Below are positions 35,391 through 45,400 of a stretch of 64,000 nt of DNA, piece by piece. Within the stretch, counting starts at the first letter, position 1. Each line of letters opens with the position of its first letter. Made by a program: the position numbers and the translations under genes. This stretch comes from Thalassobius sp. I31.1 (GTDB lineage: Bacteria; Pseudomonadota; Alphaproteobacteria; Rhodobacterales; Rhodobacteraceae). Under the pieces are notes generated by a model. The model worked only from the letters and a program-made list of their open reading frames with translations. It was not told where the DNA came from and searched no databases. Location of the stretch: contig NZ_PWAA01000063.1 in NCBI RefSeq assembly GCF_003031585.1, positions 62,001-126,000 on the forward strand, written 5' to 3'.

Positions 35391-35906
35391 ATGTCCGATG
35401 AGAGCAAACAGCTCACCGAACTTTTTCGTACTCTGGGAGCAGAAAGCCCAGAACAATGGGCCAGTTCTCAGGTACATGAGAATATACCACAGCTTCAGAG
35501 GTATCTTTTCATTCGCCAAGCCTGGTCACAGGTAATGGACGAAACCGATGATAGCTGGATCGAAAATATCGTTGAGGCTGCGCGACGAAACCCAGATGCA
35601 CCATTTTCGGGTCAGGGACAGGCAATCGAACGGATGTTAGCGCTTGGCGTAGCACGTTCCGATATTGTTGATTTGGCCCGCTGTTCGCAAGCCGAAATGA
35701 TTTCCGCACTGTGCTACTTATTGGATGATCCGTCATTGCACGATGAACAAAATGAGCGTGTTCAGAATATTGGTTGGTGCCTTGTTTCAACAAATGAAGA
35801 CTTTAAGCCTACGGCTGAGATCATCGGCGGATTGCATGAGTCATTTTTGAGCGCGGATCCAACCGGACGCGAAATGCGACCAAGAAAGAAAACCCCACCA
35901 ACCTGA
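35391..35906 (+). CDS. conserved-looking protein of unknown function
   Basis: A 171-residue acidic, helical protein with no signal peptide or membrane helix. It begins MSDESKQLTELFRTLGAESPEQWASSQ, contains ALCYLLDDPSLHDEQ, and ends GGLHESFLSADPTGREMRP. AAGGA lies before the ATG at 35391; in-frame upstream starts lack a site. Base composition is visibly lower in GC than its neighbours and codons such as CGA and TTA recur, suggesting transfer. I do not recognise a family. Its end carries a terminator stem. Confidence 0.68.
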   Translation: MSDESKQLTELFRTLGAESPEQWASSQVHENIPQLQRYLFIRQAWSQVMDETDDSWIENIVEAARRNPDAPFSGQGQAIERMLALGVARSDIVDLARCSQAEMISALCYLLDDPSLHDEQNERVQNIGWCLVSTNEDFKPTAEIIGGLHESFLSADPTGREMRPRKKTPPT

Positions 35907-35915
35907 GTGGGGTTT
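35889..35915. terminator. bidirectional terminator overlapping a coding end
   Basis: AAAACCCCAC and GTGGGGTTT form a stem around an 8-base loop that includes the TGA of the unknown gene. T-runs follow on both strands, so it also serves trpA (stop at 35939). Confidence 0.85.
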
Positions 35916-35938
35916 AATCAATTTTACAGGCAATCAGA

Positions 35939-36730
35939 TCAGGCGCGGTGGGCGCCGTCGGCGAGGGTCTTTACGAAAGCCAGCACATCTGCAGTGCTTT
36001 CGCCTTCGCCGATTTTCTTCACGATGGCAGACCCCACAACCGCGCCATCTGCAATCGTGGCGATGGCTTCGGATTTCTCGGGGGTGTTGATGCCAAAGCC
36101 CACGATCACAGGCAGATCGGTTGACGCTTTGATGCGCGCCACTTCCGGGCCAACATTGTCGGCTTCGGCTTCGGCCGCACCGGTCACACCGGTGACGGAG
36201 ACGTAATATACAAAGCCGGAGGTGTTTTGCAGAACCTTTGGCAGGCGCTTGTCGTCGGTGGTTGGGGTTGCGAGGCGGATGAAGTTCAGGCCCGCGGCCT
36301 GGGCCGGGATGCACAGTTCGCTGTCTTCTTCCGGTGGCAGATCCACCACGATCAACCCGTCAATGCCCGCAGCTTTCGCATCCGCGAGGAATTTATCGAC
36401 GCCACGGGAATAGATCGGGTTGTAATAGCCCATCAGCACAATCGGCGTTGTGTCATCTTCCTTGCGGAACTCTGTCGCGAGGTCGAGCGTTTTTTGCAGC
36501 GTCATGCCTGCTTCGAGCGCGCGCTGACCGGCCAGCTGAATGGTTTCACCGTCGGCCATCGGATCGGTGAAAGGCAGACCCAGTTCGATGACATCAACAC
36601 CCGCAGCCGGCAGACCTTTGACGATCTTAAGCGATTGTTCGTAGTTCGGGTCACCTGCCATCACATAGGAAACAAAAGCCTTCTTACCTTCAGCTTTCAG
36701 CGCGGCGAATTTTGCATCAATACGGGTCAT
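35939..36730 (-). CDS. trpA: tryptophan synthase alpha subunit
   Basis: It cleaves indole-3-glycerol phosphate and passes indole to TrpB. Over 263 residues: catalytic Glu and Asp in [55 protein letters not shown] and the phosphate site [10 protein letters not shown] with VVGSAIV. It stands alone; no trpB or other trp gene is nearby. Confidence 0.96.
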   Translation of the reverse strand: MTRIDAKFAALKAEGKKAFVSYVMAGDPNYEQSLKIVKGLPAAGVDVIELGLPFTDPMADGETIQLAGQRALEAGMTLQKTLDLATEFRKEDDTTPIVLMGYYNPIYSRGVDKFLADAKAAGIDGLIVVDLPPEEDSELCIPAQAAGLNFIRLATPTTDDKRLPKVLQNTSGFVYYVSVTGVTGAAEAEADNVGPEVARIKASTDLPVIVGFGINTPEKSEAIATIADGAVVGSAIVKKIGEGESTADVLAFVKTLADGAHRA

Positions 36731-36945
36731 GGGCAGTCCTTTATCTCTTGCCTATGACCTGTGCCCGAAACTGCGGCGAAGATCAATCCCGCATCACAAT
36801 CCTGATCGATTTCAGGGAAAAACGGGTGGCACAGAAATACCATCAACTTGGCGGCGAATTCAGGAATTACAATAGCCATGAGAATCCCAACACGTTTAAG
36901 GAGCCTTTAATAAGAAAAAGCATCGAGCAGTAAAACGAGGTAAAC

Positions 36946-37972
36946 ATGCCCGTTTTTACATTTCAGGCGATTGGACAAGCCACGTCAGCATTACGGGTGG
37001 AACCGGCGCAGGTGGGAACAGCCTGAGCGGGGTCAATTAGGGACGGCAGCCATCTTAGAAGTGCAGCTCTGACGCTTTCTGTGGGTGGGTGAAAGCATCG
37101 ATGTTTTCGACAGTTACAGCAGTCGGTGTCTGGAAATCACGCAGACATCTGACGGTGTGATATATCCGGACAACATCCGGGTTGAAGCCGAATACCGTAT
37201 TGATCTGACCGACGGGATCAACACCTGGACGCTACTTGCTCTGAATTTCGATACGAGTTCCTCAGGTTATGGAATCGCAGAGGGCCTTTGCTGATTTCTA
37301 CAGGTGGCCCTCCTCGGCCCTTCGGCGTTCCCCTGGATGTCAGCAGTGTGGCGGAAGGTCCGAATTTTTCGTTCAGCAATATCGGTGATCCTTGCTTTGC
37401 AGGCGGAACACAAATTGTCACCGATCTCGGTGTGCGCGCTGTCGAGATGCTGCATGCCGGGTTTCAGCCCCTGATCCGGGTCGGGTCACAGGTGGCTTGT
37501 GGGCTGGGGAAACGCGCCGGCTGAATTTGCGTCCGGCACCCTGGGGAATTCCGGGCCAGTCCGGGTTTCTCCGAGGCACAGGATGCTTTTGCCGCATGAA
37601 TATAACGATGCGTATTTTGGCCTGGATGAAGCCTTTGCGGCGGCCGATCACCTGCTTCAGGGGGGGGGGCAGATCCGTCGCGCCCCATGCTTCCAGATCA
37701 CCTGGCATCACCTTTTGTTTGATCGCCATCAGGAGGTTGTGGTCGTGGATTTCCTGTCAGAAAGCCTTTATCCCGATTTGGAAAGCATGAATGTCCTTTC
37801 TGCGAGATCGTGCCTGAAGATATCAAATGCACTGATGACCCGGAATATCAAACCGTCGCATTACGGCCCCACAGCGCGCCCTGTTTTGCGGCGCCATGAG
37901 GCTGCTTTGATTGCGTCAAAAGCTTTTGCGCCAGCGGAACTCAACAGTGTCTACGCCAGGGTTGCGGTCTGA
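36946..37972 (+). pseudogene. Hint-domain (hedgehog/intein-type) protein gene, frameshifted
   Basis: A GAGG-preceded ATG at 36946 starts MPVFTFQAIGQATS, but a stop comes after 26 residues. Protein-like fragments continue in other frames at 37085-37294, 37288-37524 and 37499-37972. The third has the Hint start CFAGGTQIVTDLGVRAVEMLHAGFQPLIRV; the fourth has GPVRVSPRHRMLL, WHHLLFDRHQEVVVVDF and YGPTARPVLRRHEA, all typical of the Rhodobacterales Hint_2 family. At least three frame changes make it non-functional. A ten-G tract (37660-37669) lies in the last fragment. Its end overlaps pagL on the other strand. Confidence 0.75.
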
Positions 37973-38413
37973 AATGCCGCCGTTTGAGCGGTGGGTCAGG
38001 GCCACAGATATCGCATTGTCGTCATTGATCTGATAACCCACACCCAGGACTGACCGGAATTCCAGGTGGTGTCCCAAATCAGTGGCATCATTGTCGGGCA
38101 GATAAATTCCCGGAGCGAAACTGCCTTCAATGAACCAGTCATTTTTCAGATCGTAACGCCCGGACAGACCAATCCCGGCATAATAGTCACCGCCGTCATG
38201 AACGGTAAAAACAAGCATCGGGCTGATCGCCACTTGTCCAATATCGTGGAAACTGTCGCCATGGGCTTCAAGTGACAGCACCCGTGTGTTCGGCGGCTCA
38301 TTGCTGCCAAAATCCGTATAGCCAAGTCCGACAACAAAATCAGCGGCGTGAAGCTGAGCTGCACTCAGCAAAAGAGAGGCCGCAGAAAGCGCGGCAGGAA
38401 AAAGACGTTTCAT
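37916..38413 (-). CDS. pagL: lipid A 3-O-deacylase (PagL-like) outer-membrane protein
   Basis: A 165-residue outer-membrane beta-barrel with a signal peptide (LFPAALSAASLLLSAAQLHA) and a terminal Phe. The catalytic signature LTHRSNGG holds the PagL His-x-Ser-Asn, and a Glu in DTVEFRW fits the third residue. PagL removes the 3-O acyl chain of lipid A. The last 57 bases overlap the end of the opposite-strand Hint remnant. Family assignment relies on the short active-site motif plus the barrel pattern. Confidence 0.82.
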   Translation of the reverse strand: MKRLFPAALSAASLLLSAAQLHAADFVVGLGYTDFGSNEPPNTRVLSLEAHGDSFHDIGQVAISPMLVFTVHDGGDYYAGIGLSGRYDLKNDWFIEGSFAPGIYLPDNDATDLGHHLEFRSVLGVGYQINDDNAISVALTHRSNGGISDRNPGVDTVEFRWRKSF

Positions 38414-38650
38414 CCCGTCATCCTGTGTTGTGTGAATGTCTGAGAAACCAGTGGCGCGGGGCCGGTTACAAGTAAAATTACCGTTCTGTCATGAAACTAT
38501 CTGGGGTGCGAAAACCCGTGGTGCAAGCACCGCACACGTCACCGTGAAAACGCGCGTGTATTGCGTGATTTCGCCCGGGCCTTGCATGGCGGGCCTTCCC
38601 GGCCTAGAAGCCTTCTCTGAAACCGTCCTACCGCAGCCAGGAGATAACGC

Positions 38651-39748
38651 ATGGGCTTTAAAATGGGCATCGTCGGCCTTCCGAATGTCGGCAAATCAAC
38701 GCTGTTTAACGCGCTGACCAGAACCGCTGCCGCCCAGGCTGCGAACTTCCCGTTCTGCACCATCGAACCCAATGTGGGTGAAGTGGCTGTACCGGACACG
38801 CGTCTTGATCAGCTGGCCGCCATCGCGGGTTCCAAGCAGATCCTGCCGGCACGCATGACCTTTGTGGACATCGCGGGCCTAGTAAAAGGTGCGTCTCAGG
38901 GCGAAGGTCTTGGCAACCAGTTCCTGGCCAACATTCGTGAAACCGATGCAATCGCCCATGTGCTGCGTTGCTTTGAGGATGGTGACGTCACCCACGTTGA
39001 TGGCCGCGTGAACCCGGTTGAAGATGCAGATGTGATCGAAACCGAACTGATGCTGGCCGATATGGAAAGCATTGAAAAGCGTCTTGCGAACCTCGTGCGT
39101 AAGCTGAAAGGCGGCGACAAAGACGCCCAGCAACAGGATCGCCTGTTGAAGGCCGCACTTGCTGTGCTGGAAGAGGGTAAACCTGCCCGTACGGTTGAGA
39201 TCGACGAAGAGGATCAGAAAACCTGGGAAATGCTTCAGCTTCTGACGTCCAAGCCTATTCTTTATGTCTGCAATGTCGGTGAATCTGAGGCTGCGGAAGG
39301 CAATGAATATTCTGCGGCAGTGGCGAAGATGGCAGCAGAGCAAAACGCAGCCCATGTGATTATTTCTGCCCAGATTGAGGAAGAGATTTCCCAACTGGAA
39401 GATGAAGAAGCCACCATGTTCCTTGAGGAAATGGGCCTGACAGAAGCTGGCCTGGATCGTCTGATCCGTGCGGGTTATTCCCTTCTGGATCTGCAGACCT
39501 ATTTCACCTGTGGCCCGAAAGAAACCCGCGCCTGGACCATCCCTGTTGGGGCATCTGCACCGCAGGCGGCTGGCGTGATTCACACCGATTTTGAACGCGG
39601 CTTTATCCGGGCTGAAACCATCGCCTTTGATGATTTCGTGGCCAACAATGGTGAAGCAGGTGCGAAGGATGCAGGCAAGCTGCGCGTGGAAGGCAAGACC
39701 TACATCGTCAAAGATGGCGATGTGATGCACTTCCTCTTTAACGCCTGA
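38651..39748 (+). CDS. ychF: redox-regulated ATPase YchF (Obg-family)
   Basis: A 365-residue P-loop protein: G1 [32 protein letters not shown]3 [29 protein letters not shown], then a helical insert and the C-terminal TGS domain ([20 protein letters not shown] and [29 protein letters not shown]). It binds ribosomes and prefers ATP. CAGGAG lies before the ATG. It is a single gene. Confidence 0.96.
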   Translation: MGFKMGIVGLPNVGKSTLFNALTRTAAAQAANFPFCTIEPNVGEVAVPDTRLDQLAAIAGSKQILPARMTFVDIAGLVKGASQGEGLGNQFLANIRETDAIAHVLRCFEDGDVTHVDGRVNPVEDADVIETELMLADMESIEKRLANLVRKLKGGDKDAQQQDRLLKAALAVLEEGKPARTVEIDEEDQKTWEMLQLLTSKPILYVCNVGESEAAEGNEYSAAVAKMAAEQNAAHVIISAQIEEEISQLEDEEATMFLEEMGLTEAGLDRLIRAGYSLLDLQTYFTCGPKETRAWTIPVGASAPQAAGVIHTDFERGFIRAETIAFDDFVANNGEAGAKDAGKLRVEGKTYIVKDGDVMHFLFNA

Positions 39749-39765
39749 TCGGCGACACAGAACTT

Positions 39766-39789
39766 TGCCAGCCCATGCGTGGGCTGGCA
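39766..39789. terminator. hairpin between convergent ychF and hyuA
   Basis: TGCCAGCCCA and TGGGCTGGCA form a 10-bp stem with a TGCG loop, just after the ychF stop and before the hyuA stop. No T-run follows, so termination is probable but not classical. Confidence 0.65.
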
Positions 39790-39808
39790 TATCTCAGACG
39801 GTGATTTA

Positions 39809-41812
39809 TCAGACGGCAATGCGGGGACGGCCAGAGGCCTCCACAGTCAGTTCTGCCTCGATAAACACATCATTTCCTTCGATATTTGCGATTTTCAGAT
39901 CGCGTTTCACCGTGATGCGGATGCCTTCAGCCCCGGCGGTTTCGGCGGCATCACCTGCGTCTTTGCGCAGGACCTCTTCCAGACGTGCAATCGCCTGTTC
40001 ATGGTCCGGGAAATCTTCCGGGCCGGTTTCCAGGTGCACACGACAGGCCCCGCCGGATGGGCTGGTGACCGTGCCGCTGCGCCGGATCGTGATCCGGCCA
40101 ACCACCGCGCCAATCGCATTGGCCACCCCCGCATATTGCGGCACATCCATTGGACAGCCCAGAAGTTCGCCCACCTTTGGGTAATACGTCGCGGCAGAGG
40201 CCCCAAGCCCCACAACCGGCAGGTTCAGGCCGCTGTCGATCCGGATCAGCCCTGCGTGGTTTTGCAAGCCCCTTTGCATCAGAACATGGCGGGCCAGGTC
40301 TGAGGCGGGCAGGCCGAAATCTTCGCCTTCTTCCGCAAAACCGGCTTCCAGCAGGGCGATGCCGGTCTGATGGGTCAGCTGATCAATGATCATTTGTGCC
40401 ATGTCTTGTGCGTTGTCGGCCAGTTTGCTGCCGGATCCGGAAACATGGCGGCGGAACAGATCCAGCACCATTTCGGCGGCTTCACGATCCCAGGCGTCAT
40501 TCAGGCCCAGAACGTGGCTGGCATCCGACGGGGTCACACCGGCAACCTGCACAAGACCACGCCCGACAAGGCGGCGCAGGGCGGTTTGTTCAATGCGGTT
40601 TTTCAGAACCTCATCCAGCGGTTTCACACCATCCCCGATGCGTTCCATCAGGGTGATTTCACGCGCCTCCAGTCCGTTACGTGGCAATCCCGGCACAAGA
40701 CGTACGAAACGCCCGTGATGTTCATCAAGGCTTGGCTGGCGCATTTGGCGGGCCAGGGCTTCATGCACGATTTCCGGCGCTTCGGCCCCCATAAGGGACA
40801 CGGGCAAGACACGGGAGGGGCCAAGTTCCAGCCCGCCCTGCAGGCCGGATGGGCGATAATGCACTTCGCTGTCGCCACCAAGGCCGGTCGTGCGCATGGC
40901 GACGGCTTCTACCATGGTGCGGAAAGGGCCAACACGGGCACCTTCGGGGTCAATCGTCGGGCGGCCATTGCGCAGCAGGGCCACATCGGTTGTGGTGCCG
41001 CCAATGTCACTGACCAGCGCGTCTTTCTGGCCGGTCATCCAGCTTGCGCCGACAATGCTGGCCGCTGGCCCGCTGAGGATGGTTTCAATCGGCCGTTCCA
41101 GCGCCATTTCGGCAGAAATCAGGGCCCCGTCGCCACGCACAACCATCAAGGGCGCAGAAATGCCCAGTTCATTCAAACGGGTCTGGGCGCGGGCGATCAG
41201 ACGGTTGATGATGTCAATCAGACGGGCATTCAGAACCGCAGTGATCGCGCGTTTCGGCCCGTTCAGCTTGGCGCTGAGATGGTGCGACGCACTGACAGGT
41301 TTCCCCGTGACTTCGCGAATAATCGCGGTCATTTCCTGTTCATGGGCCGGGTTGCGGGTGGCGAATTGGGCGGCCACGGCAAAGCCGGACACCTGATCCC
41401 CATGTTCCGCCAGCCAGTTGCGCAATGTATCGGCCTCAAGCGGTTCCGCCTGCCCACCTGCGTAGTTGTGACCACCTGCCAGATACAGCACAGGATCACC
41501 GGCCATCGCGCCGGACAGGTCATGGCGTTCCAGTTCCTTTTCGCGAAAACCCGCAAGGATCAGCGCAACCCGTTCGCCCTGACCTTCGATCAACGCATTG
41601 GTGGCGAGCGTGGTGGACAAGGAGGCAAGGTTAATCTCGGCCGGATCAATCGCCGCCTGTTTCAGAACCGCTTCGACTGCAAGGCCAATGCCTTCGGCCA
41701 GATCGTGACGGGTGGTCAGGGATTTGGCTGAGGCGATGACCTCTTTCTCATCCCGGATCAACACTGCATCCGTATAGGTTCCGCCGGTATCCACGCCGAG
41801 AGAAATTGTCAT
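39809..41812 (-). CDS. hydantoinase/oxoprolinase family protein (HyuA-type)
   Basis: A 667-residue ASKHA-fold ATPase. Motifs: SLGVDTGGTYTDAVLI at the N-terminus, ATLATNALIEGQGERVALIL-like segment, MVVRGDGALISAEMA with GPAASIVGASWM, and VSDIGGTTTDVALLRNG. Family members hydrolyse hydantoins or 5-oxoproline with an HyuB partner, but no hyuB lies here. The ATG at 41812 is preceded by AGGAGG, so the longer frame from 41857 is not used. The substrate is unknown. Confidence 0.88.
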   Translation of the reverse strand: MTISLGVDTGGTYTDAVLIRDEKEVIASAKSLTTRHDLAEGIGLAVEAVLKQAAIDPAEINLASLSTTLATNALIEGQGERVALILAGFREKELERHDLSGAMAGDPVLYLAGGHNYAGGQAEPLEADTLRNWLAEHGDQVSGFAVAAQFATRNPAHEQEMTAIIREVTGKPVSASHHLSAKLNGPKRAITAVLNARLIDIINRLIARAQTRLNELGISAPLMVVRGDGALISAEMALERPIETILSGPAASIVGASWMTGQKDALVSDIGGTTTDVALLRNGRPTIDPEGARVGPFRTMVEAVAMRTTGLGGDSEVHYRPSGLQGGLELGPSRVLPVSLMGAEAPEIVHEALARQMRQPSLDEHHGRFVRLVPGLPRNGLEAREITLMERIGDGVKPLDEVLKNRIEQTALRRLVGRGLVQVAGVTPSDASHVLGLNDAWDREAAEMVLDLFRRHVSGSGSKLADNAQDMAQMIIDQLTHQTGIALLEAGFAEEGEDFGLPASDLARHVLMQRGLQNHAGLIRIDSGLNLPVVGLGASAATYYPKVGELLGCPMDVPQYAGVANAIGAVVGRITIRRSGTVTSPSGGACRVHLETGPEDFPDHEQAIARLEEVLRKDAGDAAETAGAEGIRITVKRDLKIANIEGNDVFIEAELTVEASGRPRIAV

Positions 41813-41901
41813 GCTGGCCTCCTGTTTCGCTGTGCCGGGGTACAGGGGATCGGGCAAGCGTGCAAAGCTGTTTTCGACAGGGGTGTCGTATTCAGGACAG
41901 A

Positions 41902-42375
41902 TCAGAAAACCTCATCTTTCACCGCCTGCATCGCGACATAGGTGGATGTATTGGCGACATAGGGCAGGGATGACAGTTTTTCCGCCAGAACCCGCCGGTA
42001 ATCGCGCATGTTTTTGACCCGCACCTTCAGCAGATAATCGAAATTCGCCGCCAGCATATGGCATTCCTCAATCTCGGGGATCGCAAGCACGGCGTCATTA
42101 AACGCGCTCAGCGCCGCTTCGCGGGTGTCGGTCAGGCGGACTTCGACGAAGGCGATGTGATCAAGCCCCAGACGCACCGGATCCAAAAGCGCGCGATAGC
42201 CCCGGATGATGCCGCTGTCTTCCAGTTTCTTCAGCCGCGCCTGGACCGGGGATTTTGACAGGCCGATCCGCCGGGCAAGTTCGGCGACATTCATCCGCCC
42301 GTCGCGCGCCAGTTCATCCAGAATCCGCCGGTCATAGGAATCAAGCGTCACATTCATTTCGTCGGTATCTGACAT
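41902..42375 (-). CDS. putR: Lrp/AsnC family regulator of proline use (PutR-like)
   Basis: A 157-residue Lrp-type protein with an N-terminal helix-turn-helix (LDSYDRRILDELARDGRMNVAELARRIGLSKSPVQARLKKLEDSGII) and a C-terminal ligand-sensing domain (YLLKVRVKNMRDYRRVL). It is divergent from putA across about 100 bases, the usual arrangement of PutR in alphaproteobacteria, where proline turns on putA. I chose the ATG at 42375; a TTG at 42399 and an ATG at 42357 are possible. Confidence 0.88.
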   Translation of the reverse strand: MSDTDEMNVTLDSYDRRILDELARDGRMNVAELARRIGLSKSPVQARLKKLEDSGIIRGYRALLDPVRLGLDHIAFVEVRLTDTREAALSAFNDAVLAIPEIEECHMLAANFDYLLKVRVKNMRDYRRVLAEKLSSLPYVANTSTYVAMQAVKDEVF

Positions 42376-42479
42376 TGAATTCGAACCTTTCGCCTTCAAT
42401 TTTCATCTGCTTCAGTCGTTCGAACTTCATATTACGTGGTATCATAGGTTAATCAACCCACAATCTGCGAAGGTTTCCC

Positions 42480-45400
42480 ATGTCTCACGCCACCCTTGCC
42501 CCACTGCGTCAGGTGATTGACGAACGCAAATATGCTGATGAAGCTGAAATGCTGGCTCTGCTTATGCAGGACGCGGGCCTGAGCAGCGAAGATCGTGCCC
42601 GTATTTCGGTGCATGCCGCTGGTCTGGTCAGTGAGATCCGGTCTTCGTCCAATCCGGGCCTGATGGAAGTGTTCCTTGCGGAATACGGATTGTCGACGGA
42701 TGAAGGCGTGGCGCTGATGTGTCTGGCCGAAGCCCTGTTACGTGTGCCGGATGCCGATACGATTGATGCGCTGATTGAAGATAAAATCGCACCAAGCAAC
42801 TGGGGCAAACACCTGGGCGCGTCGTCATCATCCCTTGTGAACGCCTCCACCTGGGCGCTGATGCTGACCGGCAAAGTCCTGGACGAAGCTGAAAACCCCG
42901 GTGTCATCGGCCACCTGCGCGGCGCGATCAAACGCCTGGGCGAACCTGTGATCCGTACCGCTGTATCCCGTGCGATGAAGGAAATGGGGCGTCAGTTCGT
43001 GCTGGGCGAAGACATCCAGGCCGCGATGAAACGGGCGCGTGAGTTGGAAGAAAAAGGCTACAGCTATTCCTATGATATGCTGGGCGAAGCCGCGCGCACC
43101 GATGCGGATGCGAAACGCTATCACCTGTCCTATTCCCGCGCGATTTCTGCGATTGCCAGCGCCTGTAAGGGTGGCAATATCCGCACAAACCCTGGCATTT
43201 CTGTAAAGCTGTCCGCCCTGCATCCACGTTATGAAGAAGCCCAGCTGGAACGGGTGATGTCCGAACTTGTGCCGCGTGTACGTTCGCTGGCGCTGCTGGC
43301 AAAATCCGCAGGCATGGGCTTTAATATTGACGCGGAAGAGGCCGACCGTCTGTCCCTGTCCCTTGATGTGATTGAGGCCGTGATGGAAGGCCCGGGTCTT
43401 GAGGACTGGGATGGTTTCGGTGTGGTTGTTCAGGCCTATGGCCCGCGCTGTGGCGCAACCATCGACTGGCTGGCCGCCCTCTGTGACCGCCTTGATCGCC
43501 GCATTATGGTGCGTCTGGTGAAAGGGGCGTACTGGGATACGGAAATCAAACACGCGCAGGAAATTGGTGCGGCTGGCTTCCCGGTGTTCACCCGCAAGGC
43601 ATCCACCGATCTGTCCTACATCGCCAATGCCCGCAAACTGCTGTCGCGCACGGATGTGATCTATCCGCAATTCGCAACCCATAACGCGCACACCGCCGCT
43701 GCGATCCTGGATATCGCAAAGACCCTGGGCTGCAGCGTTGAAGATTACGAATTCCAGCGCCTGCACGGTATGGGTGAACGCCTGCATGACATCGTGCTGG
43801 AAGGTGAAGGCACCGGTTGCCGGATCTACGCGCCTGTGGGCGAGCACCGTGATCTGTTGGCCTATCTTGTACGTCGTCTGCTGGAAAATGGTGCGAACTC
43901 TTCCTTTGTGAACCAGATTGTGGACGAAGATGTCACCCCGGAAGAAGTCGCTTCTGACCCGCTGGCAGAAGTGGAAACATATCTGGATGCGCCACAGAAC
44001 CCGTCCCTGAAAGCACCGGATGCGCTGTTTGGCGATCGCGTGAATTCGCGCGGCTGGGATCTGGCCCATGCGCCGGAACTGAACATCCTTGATCAGGCAC
44101 GCAATCCTTTCCGCGAAACTGTCTGGAATGGTGCGCCCCTGCTTGCGATTGAGGCAAAAACCGAGGGCACAAAGCCTGTCCTGAACCCGGCCAGCCCGGA
44201 TGATGCACCAGGTACAATTTCGGCGGCTTCTGACGAAGATGTCGCGGCCGCGATTGCGGCGGCACAGTCATGGGATGCGCCCGCGTCTGAACGCGCGGCA
44301 ATCCTGCGCAAGGCGGCGGATCTGTATGAAACCCATCACCCGGAACTGTTCGCACTGCTCGCACGTGAGGCCGGAAAAACCCTGCCGGATGCGACGGCTG
44401 AACTGCGCGAAGCGGTTGATTTTCTGCGTTTCTATGCTGATGAAGCTGAAAAACGCACAACCCCGGCCGCTGGCGTCTTCAGCTGTATTTCGCCGTGGAA
44501 CTTCCCGCTGGCAATCTTCACCGGCCAGATTTCTGCGGCTCTTGCTGCGGGCAACGCAGTGCTGGCAAAACCCGCCGATCAGACCCCTCTGATCGCCTGG
44601 CGCGCTGTGCAGCTTCTGCATGAAGCAGGCGTACCACGTTCTGCAATGCAATACATTCCAGGCCCGGGCTCCCGCGTGGGTGCGGCGATCACATCTGCGC
44701 CAGAAGTGTCTGGTGTTTGCTTTACCGGGTCCACCGCCACGGCCCTGCGCATCCGTCGTGCGATGGCTGAAAACATGTCCCCCACCGCACCGCTGATCGC
44801 GGAAACCGGTGGTCTGAACGCGATGATCGTCGACAGTACCGCCCTGCCAGAGCAAGCGGTTCAGGCAGTGATTGAAAGCGCGTTCCAATCCGCAGGCCAG
44901 CGCTGTTCCGCCTTGCGTTGTCTGTATATTCAGGAAGACATTGCAGATACCTTCCTGACGATGCTGTACGGCGCGATGGATGAACTGGCGGCAGGTGATC
45001 CCTGGGATATCACCACTGACACAGGCCCGGTGATTGATGAAACCGCCCGTAAGGAAATCGCCGATTACGTTGCCGCTGCCCGTGAACAGGGTCGCGTGAC
45101 ACATGAACTGACCACACCAGAGCACGGCAACTACATCACGCCGGTGGTTCTTTCTGTGAACGGCATCGCGGAAATGACCCGCGAAATCTTTGGCCCGGTT
45201 CTGCATGTGGCCCGCTATAAGGCGCAGGATCTGGATAACGTGATTGATGACATCAATGCCACGGGGTACGGCCTGACATTTGGCTTGCACACCCGTATTG
45301 ATGACCGCGTACAGCATGTGGTGGAGCGCGTGAATGCAGGCAATATCTACGTGAACCGCAACCAGATTGGCGCAATCGTGGGGTCACAACCCTTTGGTGG

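Noticed and set aside
38582-38610. TTGCAT-N17-TAGAAG as the ychF promoter
   Set aside because: Matches to -35 and -10 are too weak to list as a feature.
39779-41731. Long open frames opposite hyuA
   Set aside because: The GC-rich coding strand of hyuA leaves these free of stops; no start signal or motif.
42376-42479. PutR operator between putR and putA
   Set aside because: The gap surely holds one, but I could not point to a convincing half-site pair.
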